From Lytechinus pictus (Eukaryota > Echinodermata > Echinoidea > Temnopleuroida > Toxopneustidae), in contig NC_087251.1 of NCBI RefSeq assembly GCF_037042905.1, positions 46,262,373 to 46,326,372 of the forward strand: a stretch of 64,000 bases of DNA, given 5' to 3'. Positions 35,850 through 46,928 of this stretch are shown piece by piece (positions within the stretch are counted from its first letter, which is position 1; each line of letters begins with the position of its first letter). Under the pieces are notes generated by a model that did not search any database, was not told the DNA's origin, and worked only from the letters and a program-made list of their open reading frames with translations. The position numbers and the translations under genes are program-made.

Positions 35850-38800
35850 AGTGATTCACAACATGGAGAATACAAGGTGTTTGTTTGCCTTGTATATCTT
35901 ATTTCACAAAAAGCAAAATATATAGTGCCAAACCGTCAAAAATGGAATGATATTTTAAAAGAAGAAGAAGAGAAAAGGACTTTTATAGGGACAATGTTAA
36001 AAATAACTTAGGAATATAAGACCAATACAGGATTAACAAGTGAAGCAATGGACATACACAAGATATACATGTAAAATAAAGTATGAAAAACCAATGTAAG
36101 ACCAATCATATATTGTTAAATCTTACATAGAATTATTGGGAACTTCAATTATCAAATTGGATAAGTCCGGCTGAGAATGTAAAGAACTGGAAATATTGCG
36201 CTATTGTTTGGCCTTTAAGTTTATTTACTTCACTGAATACCTAATGAATCTTGCTAAACCTTATGAATAAATGAACAAGCAAAATCACTAGTAAAAGCAT
36301 CAAACTGGTGAATTCCATTTTTCTGATCACGTCAATGTTGTGCCTCATAGGAGTTATAATTTAACCTTACTCTTCTTCTTCATCATTCATCCATTAGACC
36401 AGGTTACGTGCATTTTAGTATATTCCAACTTTTCAGATATCATCGCACATACAAGCCGATTTATTTTTTTCAGAGACCCTTTATTCTACAAAATGTAGTT
36501 GATTACATGGGGGTTGTCTTTTTACATCTTGAGATGATATATTGCTGCTTATTCATTTTTTTTTTGCTTTAATTCCGATGATAATCATGTTACTATTTTC
36601 CTATTTTCTTACCTTGTTTCAATTGAAAAATAGAGCCAATAGAGGTTGATAATTTCTTTCTTTCTTTATAGCTTATTCAGTGAAATGAGTATTTCAAGCG
36701 AAGATATATTTACAACTGTGAGTCAGGCCGTGCGTAAATCCTTGACCTATTCTTATATTATTCAAATTTCCTCTGCTTTTTAATGGTCAGATATCGATGG
36801 CTATCTATTTCAAAGCGCTCTTTAAAATTCAGGATATTGATATTCTCCGGACAAAACGTATCAACGTCACACTTATAAGAGGCAGGCGGTTTTACGCTAT
36901 CGTAAATAATATTTCAAGCCCTTTCTTTTGAGATGCTGGCCTCGTCAATCTCGTAGTCATGGAAACACGTATTTACTCCGCAAACAAACGAGTTTCAATA
37001 ACCATTTCATTTGCACAATGGCCAAGGACCTATGAAATAATGAATATGCACGCGCACCTCAATTATTTACAACATTATTCAGTCCTATATACATCGGTAA
37101 TGACGATAATATGCTTTTGGTACCGTCAAGCTTTCATACAATTTAGACTTGTTTACTGAATGGACGCAATAATTATACACATATGGTAATTTGATTAATG
37201 GATATCGATAAAGTTGAAATGGAAATTCAATTCGAGGGGCCATTACGACAATTAATATACGCAGAAGACTTTGCATCAAAGAAAGGCATCATTTTGGACC
37301 AAGGGGAGAAGAATTTCAAATTAAAGGGGAACGTGCAATCGATACAATGGAAGTCGATTTATCTTTCATTTACATCTAATGGTGAAATGGAAACTTTCCG
37401 TGATTTTGTGAAAATTCGAGCAAGATTAATGCCAAACATAGACCAATCAATAGAACAAAATCAGTTACTATCATTTGATAAGATATCCGTTTAATCTTTT
37501 TCTTGCTTATTGAAGGAACCCTGAAAGAAATAAATTGGTTATAAAAGTAATGAAGATGACAACCACCCGCCCCTAGGTGTCCTGTTGCATGTTCAATTAA
37601 ATTCTACACAATCACCATGTCAATAAAAAGGAGAAAGGAATCCTTTTGGTCAACATCGCTATTACTGATTACTATTTTGTTACTACAACAATCTTATATA
37701 GAATGACCTGATGCGTTCAAATGAAGTAGTCCTGACTGAAGTACACTCTTTGTTATCAATCAGTTGATTAAGAGCGACGTTAAAATGTTTTGTGTGAGAG
37801 CGTTCTTGGCACACATCTCGGTTTGAACTGCCCTGGTTTGATCTTTTCAATCCTGCATCCTCAAGGGCTTGTGAAAATGGTCGAGAGCAAACAGCAGTAG
37901 CCCGGGAGACAAGCCGGGAATTAAGTACGCATTCGCAGGAGACAAAAGAGCGCGAATAAATATTAGTGCACCGTGCTGTTTATTCAAGGAAAATGTTTGT
38001 GCGCGAGTGTGTGTGTGTGTGTGGGTGGGTGCATTAGGCTGCGCGTGAGGGTGTGTGAGTCAGTGTGCGAGGGAGGGTGTGCGTGTTCGTGTGTCTTTCT
38101 GTGTTGCACTTGCACACCGTCGATGAATACCACTTTCCTTGTTACAAACACCAATGGACAATGAGACGGTGTTTACCTCGATTCCTAGAAAGAAGGCCCT
38201 TCAAAATAATGTATGATGAAGAACACAAACGACCAATGCTATACTTCATTACTGCTTTGCGTCGTGTTGGTTGGGATTATCATGCAGTGGTCCCAAATAG
38301 TGCAAAGCTCTCAATGCAGAGATTTCATATTTTCGGAGGAAAGAAAAAATTTCCTTCAAATATAAGACAAAAATAAAGTATAGATGAAATGAGAGAACTA
38401 CAGGAGGGTTTGGGGAGGTTTTGTACAACCAGTCAGTGAGTTATTAAAAATCTCTTATAAAATTTTCTATTATCTGTTTCAATGAAGAATTTAACTTCTT
38501 ATTTTTTATATTTACATCATTACGGTAATTTTCATTTATAGTCATTTTTATGTAAAATCCAACAGTGTGTTGTTTACTGCTACTCGAGACATAGTGATGC
38601 AAAACATACCACTTCGAAGGTTCGTATAAATTATTGAAATTCACAGCAATGATAGTTTTGATCATTGATTTATTGTCCAATCATTGTCGAATCATCGTAG
38701 GATGTGGCATCTGATCCTTAGATCATACCACTCATCATACCATGACATTACAGTAGCCATATTACATTGATGTCCAAACAGCAACTTGAAAAACACGAAC

Positions 38801-39860
38801 ATAGAATAGATATATTTAAATCATTGATTGATATGATAAGTGAAGCTTTCAAATAACTTTCGAACAACTTTTGAATAATCAGAAGAGCATATAGACTATA
38901 CATTACGTCTGCAGTGATCATCGTGACCATTTCAAAAATACTACTTGATTGATCGATTTCAGTTCAACATGTCTTTTGTAATATTTAAACAATTATTTAT
39001 TCTAGACACTAGACATCTTGTTCAATTTTGTATAAAGAATTTTGCATCAGAAGAAAATGTGTTCATGAGAAATGAGAACTTTCTATATTCATGTAGAATT
39101 TCTTTCTTCGATGTGCATTGCACATTGCGTAATTTAATCACTCTCTGCATTTTCAAAATAGCGAACAACGTTTTATATATGTCTCTTTTCTGCTTATGGT
39201 GTTCGGAATCATATATCATATGCTAATTGCACATAAGAAATATTCATAAATCCCTGCGTAAGACTAAAATATCAAATTCAGTATATTGTGATTATTAGTG
39301 CCATTATCAATTTTAAAACAGTAATTGGCAAGACTCAACTATTCACATATCATTCTCAAATAAATACTTACAAATATATGTGTTCTACAAACATGACGAA
39401 GTTGTTCCTTCAAATTTACCGTATAAGGCTTGAAATCTTGAGGATGATAACACAATATCAGGAGTTGTTTTTAGGATCCACTTTGGTCATCCTGTTTAAC
39501 AGTACTTCATACATGTCATAGTCTTCCGTAATATATGAACATCCTGTCGTGTTTATAGCCATCACTGACGCATTTCAGTGACTACCTGGATTAGTTCACC
39601 AAACCTGGATTGCATTCTCTCCTTGAAATCTGTTAATTACGATTTTGCATTAGCAGGATGAGGTTTTTCAGTATTTTTTTTTGCACAGTTACAGATTGAA
39701 TATCCATTTCATATTCAACAGTCTGAACAATTTTATCCAATTCGAAATTTAATGGACAATAAAGCAATATTTCAGACTTTCAGAAATATTCAATATTAAA
39801 TATTCATGTCGCCATAATTTTATTTTCCCCTGAACTTTCTTTTGAAATGCCTTAATGAAA
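35850..39860. other. Gene desert, no supported exon
   Basis: Apart from one unassigned 98-codon ORF (37198-37494) and a GT-rich tract near 38000-38095, I see no coding, RNA or clear mobile feature. Composition is strongly AT-rich. Confidence 0.5.
37198..37494 (+). CDS. Unassigned 98-codon ORF
   Basis: An ATG-to-TAA frame with mixed, non-repetitive composition (for example QFEGPLRQLIYAEDF, METFRDFVKIRARLM), charged and without signal peptide or membrane segment. I do not recognise the family. No splice partners were found on either side, and an ORF of this size can arise by chance in 64 kb. It could be a single-exon gene, a transposon remnant or noise. Confidence 0.25.
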   Translation: MDIDKVEMEIQFEGPLRQLIYAEDFASKKGIILDQGEKNFKLKGNVQSIQWKSIYLSFTSNGEMETFRDFVKIRARLMPNIDQSIEQNQLLSFDKISV

Positions 39861-39869
39861 TGTCTGTAT

Positions 39870-39996
39870 CAGGGGCCGCGGAACCAGGGACGGGGCTTTC
39901 TGTCCCCCCCCCCCTTATTTCAATAAATGTGTACATTTGATTGTGTTTTTGCATAGTCAACCCCCCTCTACTTTCAAAATGGTTCAACGACCCCTG
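39870..39996. mobile_element. Short MITE with CAGGGGCCGC termini, copy 2
   Basis: 127 bp beginning CAGGGGCCGCGGAACC and ending ACGACCCCTG, with the same TTTGCATAGTCAA-C(n) interior as 5211-5339. Both copies also share the poly-C tract. Confidence 0.55.
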
Positions 39997-40538
39997 ATTG
40001 GCACTGAATATCTGTATCAATTACCACTTTGTTTTAAAAACAGTCGAGAAGGGATTTGTGCAATCATGGTTTGAATACTTTATTTCAGTCTGCAATAGAT
40101 TACTTTATTTACTCTGGAAATTAAATGAACAGGTTAACATGAGGAGAAAAGACATTTGTTTCCTTTCCGACTCAAATATATAAATACAAATATATATATA
40201 TATATATATATAACTTCAAGGACAAATTATACATTCGTCATACTGCTGCTAAAATTGTACTGACAATGAATCTGACAATGAAAGTAATCTTTTATCTCAC
40301 TTACCAGACATAAATATTGGCTGGTTAACCTTATGAAACGAAAAAAGAAACTTATATGAAATTCTTTTAAACGGAAGGGGGTGTTTCCCATTACATGATC
40401 TGATGATTACAACATGCCTATGCCTGTCATCTATTTGCCACATGGTAAATCGCGAACTTCCGCCCCCTCCCCCCCCCCAAAAAAAAAAAAAAAAGAATAC
40501 GCATCACAAAAAATTGATAATGATAAGACAGAAATTGA

Positions 40539-41594
40539 TCAGAGTGTCATAAGTCTACTCGTATGGTTCCTCTTAACAAAAGAATCATCCATTATATCAT
40601 TTTCATCTTCCAAGATATCGCTAGGGGGTGTTGGTGCCCCCGGTCGAGCAAGATCAGTTCCTTTGGTGAAGTCCGATTCAAGTATATCCGACCGAGGGGA
40701 TGGCGGCTTACGGCCTCGACCCTTGCTGCTCTTTGGTCTCACAAAAGTCGTATTTGACACGGTATGGGTCGTATCTGTGACTCTGCTAATGGGGTAGTCA
40801 TGTTCCAAATCGTGTGAGCGAGACATTCGTAGAGGCCGATGCTTGTTCGACGTATATTTTGTCTTATTGTTATCTTTGATAGGAGAGGAATTGTTGAGAG
40901 TATCTTGGGTCTGCTCACGAGACGGTTGCATCCGACTTCCGTAACTAGAACGCGGTCGTTGTTCACTTTGGCCTGATTTTTCTTTCGAAGAATTGTGCGA
41001 AGATGACGAATTCCCGTTGGTATGGGCAGTTTGGCATTCGCCGGCATCACCGAATTCATCATCAAAAGAGGCTGCTCTTCGCCTTCTCCCGTAACCTGTC
41101 GAAGGCCTAGCCTGGGTGTGGGTATCTGCACCCTGGATGATACCTCGTTTGGAATCATTAGTAGTTCTATCATGAACATTATTACCTCTACTCTCGCATC
41201 TGAGGGAGAGTGGTGGCAACTGACTCCGTGTTCCTTCTCGTTGCAATGCAGATGGCGATGTTTTCATGATTTCACGATCAAAGATATGATCCTGATCTCC
41301 AAGGTTCAAGCGTTGGGTGTGTTTTCTGTGACCTTCATTGTGGTTGTTCTGATCACCTGCATTGCTACCCCAGGTGTCTTCCAGCGACTCGTGAAGCTGC
41401 CTAGGGGTTGTTGCACCGCTACCTTTGATCGCAGGCAGAGCCTTTCTGCTTTTGGAAACATCACCGTTAGTAAAAGAATGTTTGGTGAAGTGATTCTGCT
41501 GTTGAATGATGTCTAAAACCTCCCTTACAGCTTCAGGTCTATGCGAGGGTCTCATGCTTCCAGAATGACAAGTTTCACCAAAGCTATCATCCAT
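40539..41594 (-). CDS. Intrinsically disordered protein of unknown function (351 aa)
   Basis: A 352-codon frame in one exon, far longer than expected by chance here, with higher GC than its surroundings. The product is polar and Ser/Arg/Asn/Asp-rich, with no signal peptide or membrane segment. Only the N-terminal stretch HRPEAVREVLDIIQQQNHF looks helical. The motif SDILE occurs at about residues 302 and 325, and MDDSF both at the N-terminus and near residue 335. Basic Ser sites (RRRRAASFDDEFG, LRMSRSHDLEHD) suggest phosphorylation, which is inference. I do not recognise the family. The ATG at 41594 is the furthest upstream in frame. Upstream coding exons cannot be excluded, and no intron is needed within the frame. 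Confidence 0.65.
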   Translation of the reverse strand: MDDSFGETCHSGSMRPSHRPEAVREVLDIIQQQNHFTKHSFTNGDVSKSRKALPAIKGSGATTPRQLHESLEDTWGSNAGDQNNHNEGHRKHTQRLNLGDQDHIFDREIMKTSPSALQREGTRSQLPPLSLRCESRGNNVHDRTTNDSKRGIIQGADTHTQARPSTGYGRRRRAASFDDEFGDAGECQTAHTNGNSSSSHNSSKEKSGQSEQRPRSSYGSRMQPSREQTQDTLNNSSPIKDNNKTKYTSNKHRPLRMSRSHDLEHDYPISRVTDTTHTVSNTTFVRPKSSKGRGRKPPSPRSDILESDFTKGTDLARPGAPTPPSDILEDENDIMDDSFVKRNHTSRLMTL

Positions 41595-41639
41595 TGTTTT
41601 TCTTGATTACCACAGATGGAAAGTTGATATGAACCATAA

Positions 41640-42766
41640 TAAATGCTTGAAGTTAAACGTCCAAAGATCCTATTTCATTTTCCCAGAAGAGTCGAGTTAT
41701 CCAACCTTCATTGAAATAACCCTTCCTCAATGATGCCAACCGTACGCTACAAATGACATTATGGAATGAGTAGGTATTAAATATGAGTTCTTGGCGCACT
41801 GAAGAGCGATCGGACGAATCTAATCAGATGACAGAGAGCTGAAGCACGTCATCAGAACGAGGCAAGCTCGCAGAATGGCAAATAATTACAATGTGTGTGC
41901 TCACACGCACCACACACAGTCGCACACTCTGTTTGCACTCACATAATTGATTAGGAGAAACCTGTCAGTGCCACCATGAGATGGCGTTATGATACTTTTT
42001 GTTGACAGCAGCACAGTTTCATATCACCCCACACTAAATGACAGAACGCATTAATAGAATTAAACTTATAGCATGAATAAAATGATAAAATTGTTTCCCA
42101 AGCAAGCGAGCGAGCGAGTGGTTTGAAAGAAAAATATAAATTTTCAGTCGTAAAACCTGCCTTGGGTCCATTGGCACTATTTACAACTCTAAATTCTTGG
42201 AATTGTGTTAAAAAGATGTACAATATATCATTTGAAATTATTTTGTTTGCGGACTGGAGAAAAAGTGATCATCTGAAAATTCCATAGAGATGTGTCAATA
42301 ATACATAGGGCCTGCATCTATATGGAAAATTGAATATCACCTCATCCAGTCAGACCACAGCACTGCACGTAATGTGCTACTACGGAATTATCGCTGGGGA
42401 GATCATAAACATAGCTTGGGCCATGTACGTTAGCTCTGAAAAGGGTTGAGTGATGTAGGCATATGTGTCAACATGTCATATTAGGCATAACATGTTTGAT
42501 GAATAAAATGCATTGATTGTGTTTTCTCTATACTTGCTCCTTCAGGGGCGAAAAAAGGTAAATGAATGACAAAAAAAGAAAATATTTCACAAATCCACTG
42601 AAATCAACTTCAAGGACAAAAATGTGAAGATTAAAAATTGTTTCCTCGCAAAGTTAGTCCCATTTCCTTATGAAAAAAGAGCCGGGAAGGGGGAGGGGGG
42701 TAATGTCCCCTCCTGCGATTCTGCTGCCGATGCAGAAAGCCAAAGGGCGTTTATAATTGCAATTAC
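41640..42766. other. Spacer, possible promoter side of the disordered-protein gene
   Basis: The sequence upstream (on the minus strand) of the 351-aa ORF holds no other exon I can support. A GTGTG/CACAC block lies near 41890-41930. No core-promoter motif can be called with confidence. Confidence 0.4.
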
Positions 42767-43017
42767 TTAAAGGGGTACTCCAGGCTGGAGTAAATATGAT
42801 TTAAACAGATAAAGAAAAATCAGACAAACAAAACACTGAAAATATGATCGAAATCGGAGAAGAAATAACAACGTTATGACATTCTAAAGTTTTGCATTTT
42901 TAGGTAAAACAGTTCTTGGCATGTCTTCTTGAATATTCAATGAGCAAATTGATGATGTCATATCCCACTTGTTCTTTTGTATTTTATCATATAAAATTAA
43001 TCATTACTGCAACTTAT
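42767..43017. repeat. Fragment of the TTTAAAGG-type MITE family
   Basis: It starts CTTAAAGGGGTACTCCAGGC and contains CACTGAAAATATGATCGAAA, the same internal block seen at 20240-20260. It is cut off where the next inverted repeat starts, so it is a partial copy. Confidence 0.6.
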
Positions 43018-44791
43018 TTCATTATAAGGGAGAATATTCACACATATATGAAATAATGAAACAATTATCAAAATATGTTACTTTGGGGAAAAATACCTAT
43101 ATATATGGAAAGCCAATAAAGTAAACTTTCAAATGACGCCAAAAAGTTGGAAAACTATTCATGCTTGAGTGAGCACTACCCACTTAAACAAAGGGTATGA
43201 AAATTAGGGTGGGCAGGAATTAGCCTTCCAATTTCTTTCAGTTTTTGAGAGGCGAGTCCCTTGGAACTTGCAAAGTTGAGGGTGTTGTGATAAATAAATG
43301 ATCAATTCAAATTGTTAGAGCTAATTTCATGAATTACTAAATTGAAATTTCATGCATGAGTGAGTGTCAGTTGTAGTTTAGTGCAGCATTTTAACTTTTT
43401 ATCATGTGGATCTCAGCAGTGTGTTCATTGAAGTAAGGAAAATAGGGGTGAGATAGGACTTAAGTTGGTGAAGTAAGCTGATAGGAAAAAGGTCATCAGA
43501 ATGTTTAGCCTCCCTTTAATCGAGACTGAATGCTACTACATGTACGCATAAAGTCCAGAGCGGACTGTCAATTTGAAACATTTTGAGAATTCGGTTATCA
43601 ACTTTTACCATTCGATGAAAAATTTGTTAGTAAATCAACTCAATCAATGTGATCAATTAAACATTCAGCCTTTTCAATAAATTATAAATCAATTATTCAG
43701 CTTTTTCAATGAATTCATAAATCATCATAATTAGTCAATTTCTTAGAATCATTTAATGGAAAATAAAAGACCCATCATCTATCAGTCACTTGGCATTTAA
43801 GTTTTGAATACCATGATCCAGGAGAAAGAAAGAAAGAAAGAGGGGATGCAGGGGAGGAAATTTGCAAGAGAACACAAAGAAGAATGCCCCTTTAACTGTT
43901 AAACCCAGTCTTACCCTAGCTGACCCCCTTGCATGCAAAAGGTAACATCGCATTACTCTGACTCTCACAAGCGCATTGCTAAGATCCACATAATAAACTT
44001 AAAATGCTACACTAAATTACAATTCCTGTTTACTCATGCACTGCATTTCAATTTAGTAACTCATGAAATTAGCTTAAGAAACCAAAACTGATCTCAATTC
44101 ATCAATAATTTAGCATGACACCTTTAACTTTGCAAGTTCCAAAAGACTCACCTCTAAACAAAACTGGAACGCTAATTCCTGCACATCCTAGCAAAGGCAA
44201 GTCTCTCAGGATGGGAGGAAGGGGTAGAGAGAGGGGGGGGGGAGGGGGTGGGTGGGTGGCTAAGTGTTCTGTTGGCCTTTGTACCATCAACCTACTTCCC
44301 CCACCTAAGTCCTATCCCATCCCTATTCTGACTCCCATTAACACATTGCTGAGATCCACGTGAAAAGGTGAAAAATGATGCACTAAAAAATGTAATTCAT
44401 GTTTACTCATGCATTAAATTTAAATTTGATAATTCTTGAAATTAGCTCTAAGAACCTAAATTGATAATGATTGATCATTAATTTATCACAACACCCTCAA
44501 CTTTGCAAGTTCCAGGGGACTCGCCTCTCAAAAACTGAAAGAAATTGGAAGGCTTATTCCTGCCCACCCTAATCTTCATACCCTTTGTTTAAGTGGGTAG
44601 TGCTCACTCAAGCATGAATAGTTTTCCAACTTTTTGGTGTCAATTGAAAGTTTACTTTATTGGCTTTCTATATATAGGTATTTTTCCCCAAAGTAACATA
44701 TTTTGATAAATTGTTTCATTATTTCATATATGTGTGAATATTCTCCCTTATAATTATTTCAAAAGTGTATAGTTTTTTTTGAGACGCACTG
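43018..44791. mobile_element. Large inverted-repeat element with an extra internal copy
   Basis: The left arm (about 43018-43480) is inverted relative to the right arm (about 44290-44770); shared blocks include AAAGTTGGAAAACTATTCAT and CTTTGCAAGTTCCA. A third, more diverged copy (about 43900-44215) lies in the same orientation as the right arm, with a spacing of roughly 370 bp. The right end is GACGCACTG followed by TA, like the neighbouring 45560-46926 element; the left end is missing, abutting another repeat. No transposase remains. Confidence 0.75.
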
Positions 44792-44793
44792 TA

Positions 44794-45222
44794 GAGAGAT
44801 ATTTTAAGGACTGTGCCATTAAACGGATTCCACTGATAAAATAATGCGAGCGCGAAGCGCGAGCTGAATTTTTTTGCTATCAGACCTAAAAAAGGGACAT
44901 TATACGCATTTCTTTTGTAATCATGACACGTAACTGTCTCACTTAGCAAACAATGCGAGTGCGAAGCGCGAGCTGAAATTTTTGTATATATTGACCCCCA
45001 AACAGAAACATTTTTATAAGGCATACTGACCTTATATAGAGAGACATTTTAAGGACTCTGCCATTAAACGGATGTGTATCCCACTTATGAAATAATGCGA
45101 GCGCAAAGCGCGAGCTGAAATTTTTTTATATTAAGACCTAAAAAAGGGACATTATAAGCAATTTTTTTTTGTAATCATGACACGTAACTGTCTCACTTAG
45201 CAAACAATGCGAGTGCGAGCTG
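44794..45222. repeat. 244-bp tandem duplication with GCGAGCGCGAAGCGCGAGC
   Basis: Two copies (44794-45037 and 45038-45222, the second shorter) begin AGAGAGAYATTTTAAGGACT and contain AATGCGAGCGCGAAGCGC and GTAATCATGACACGTAACTG. The GCGAGCG motif recurs near 47040-47050, 47285-47305, 47692-47710 and 48498-48510, so it belongs to a dispersed family. Confidence 0.8.
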
Positions 45223-45559
45223 TTTTTAGGTATTCATTAAGAGCATACATAGTCATCTAATGCGAGCACCAAGAGTTAAAACTACACCTGAACACATGAA
45301 ACACTTTATGTAGTCATTTTAATTATGAACATGATTCGCATCTCACCAATCAGATATTGCGAGCAAAATTTTTTTGAAATTCAGTCTTGAACAGTGAAGA
45401 GGGGCATTTTAAGGCTTGTTAGTAAAAAATAACCAAGACCTTACGTATTTCACTAACTAAATGATCAGCGGCGTAACAGGGGTCGGTGGCCTGGCCAGGG
45501 GGGGGGGGGGGGAAAGAACCAAAAATTTCCCGGTCATATAGCATACTAACCTCGTACTA

Positions 45560-46926
45560 CAGTGCGTATAAAAAAAAACGGGACAGATTTGAAAAGTCTA
45601 TACAATTTTAGTTTCAAATTATTATGTCTATATTTTGGTGTTAATATGTGCTCTAAGGTCTTGTCTTTCAAATGCTATTAAAAAAAATTAGTTTCGTTCA
45701 TGCTTGAGCGAACACGGGACGTTTTTGTTGGGGGTTCAAAAAGAGGCTTGCGCCAGAATTGCAGAATATGAGTAATATGATGATCGGACTTCTTTCTAAT
45801 TAGCAGACTTCCTCTTAACCTTTTCATTATCTTTGCCATAATTTTCAAATCATGCGGTCAAAATTCATTTTCAGATCTATTTATTTGCTTGAATTATTCT
45901 GTTATTTCTTTTTAATATGCTCTCTGTTAGCTTTGAATATTCCTTCTTCAAGCTAAAATTTTTATTTACAACCGAATTATGGGAGAGCATTGATTTTTTT
46001 ATTCAAATCCTTTCATTATGTGCTACAAAGGTTATGGTTCCTTTTGAACAAAGCCACACAGATGGGCGGGCGCTCGGGTTGCTCCCCCCCCTTAATTAAA
46101 AAAATCATGACCAAGAAAAAAGTGGACAGGAAATAAAAGGAAAGATAGAAAGTAAAATATGATATTATTTTCTGAATATTATGTCAAAATCTATCACAAA
46201 CTTTGATATTGTAATTTAAAAAAGTGGGAATATTTGCGTGCTCACTTCGCTCGCTCACAACTTTTTAATACATTTTACTCGATCTGTCATATCTAGCTCC
46301 TTCAAAATTCACTCAATACATCATGGTCATTGAAAGACATGAATCCCTTCCTGTGTTTCCTGTCAAGCAATTAAACTTGGTCAAGGAATTAATGACCCAT
46401 TGAAAAATAGATTCATGTCTTTTAAAGGTACATAACATAATTTGTTTCACATAATAAAACGATTTGAATAATCACAAGTTTTCCCAATTAATAATTCAAA
46501 TCTTCTTGCTTGGGTTGACAAAAAAAATCTTCTTTCCTCAGTTACTTATGAAGGAAAATTAAAAGGTAAGAGAAGTTTAAATGAAAAAACAAAATAATTC
46601 AATTAAATAAATAACTTTGTAAATGAAATTTGACAGCATAATTTGAAAATTGTGGCACAGATAATGAAAAGGTCAAGAGGAAGTCTCCTGATTAGCAAAA
46701 AGTCTGATCACTGTATTACACATATTCTGCAATTCTGGCGCAAGCCTCTTTTTGAACCCCCAACAAAAACGTCATGTGTTCGCTCAAGCATGAATAAAAT
46801 TTATTTTTTTAAATTGCATTTCAAAGATAAGACCTTAGAGCATCTATTAACACTATATATATCATTATTTAAAACAAAAATTTGATAGACTTTTCAAATC
46901 TGTCCCGTTTTTTTTTATACGCACTG
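45560..46926. mobile_element. Tc1/mariner-like non-autonomous element, 300-bp inverted repeats
   Basis: The ends are CAGTGCGTAT and ATACGCACTG flanked by TA on both sides (45558-45559 and 46927-46928), the hallmark of Tc1/mariner insertion. The arms, about 45560-45861 and 46627-46926, are inverted copies with blocks such as ACGGGACAGATTTGAAAAG and AGGCTTGCGCCAGAATTGCA. The centre (about 765 bp) is non-coding and contains unrelated repeat fragments, so a transposase must come from elsewhere. Confidence 0.8.
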
Positions 46927-46928
46927 TA

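Noticed and set aside
41022-41516. 164-codon plus-strand frame opposite the disordered-protein gene
   Set aside because: Shadow of the 351-residue minus-strand frame, which is longer and starts with ATG; neither strand shows a known domain, so some doubt remains.
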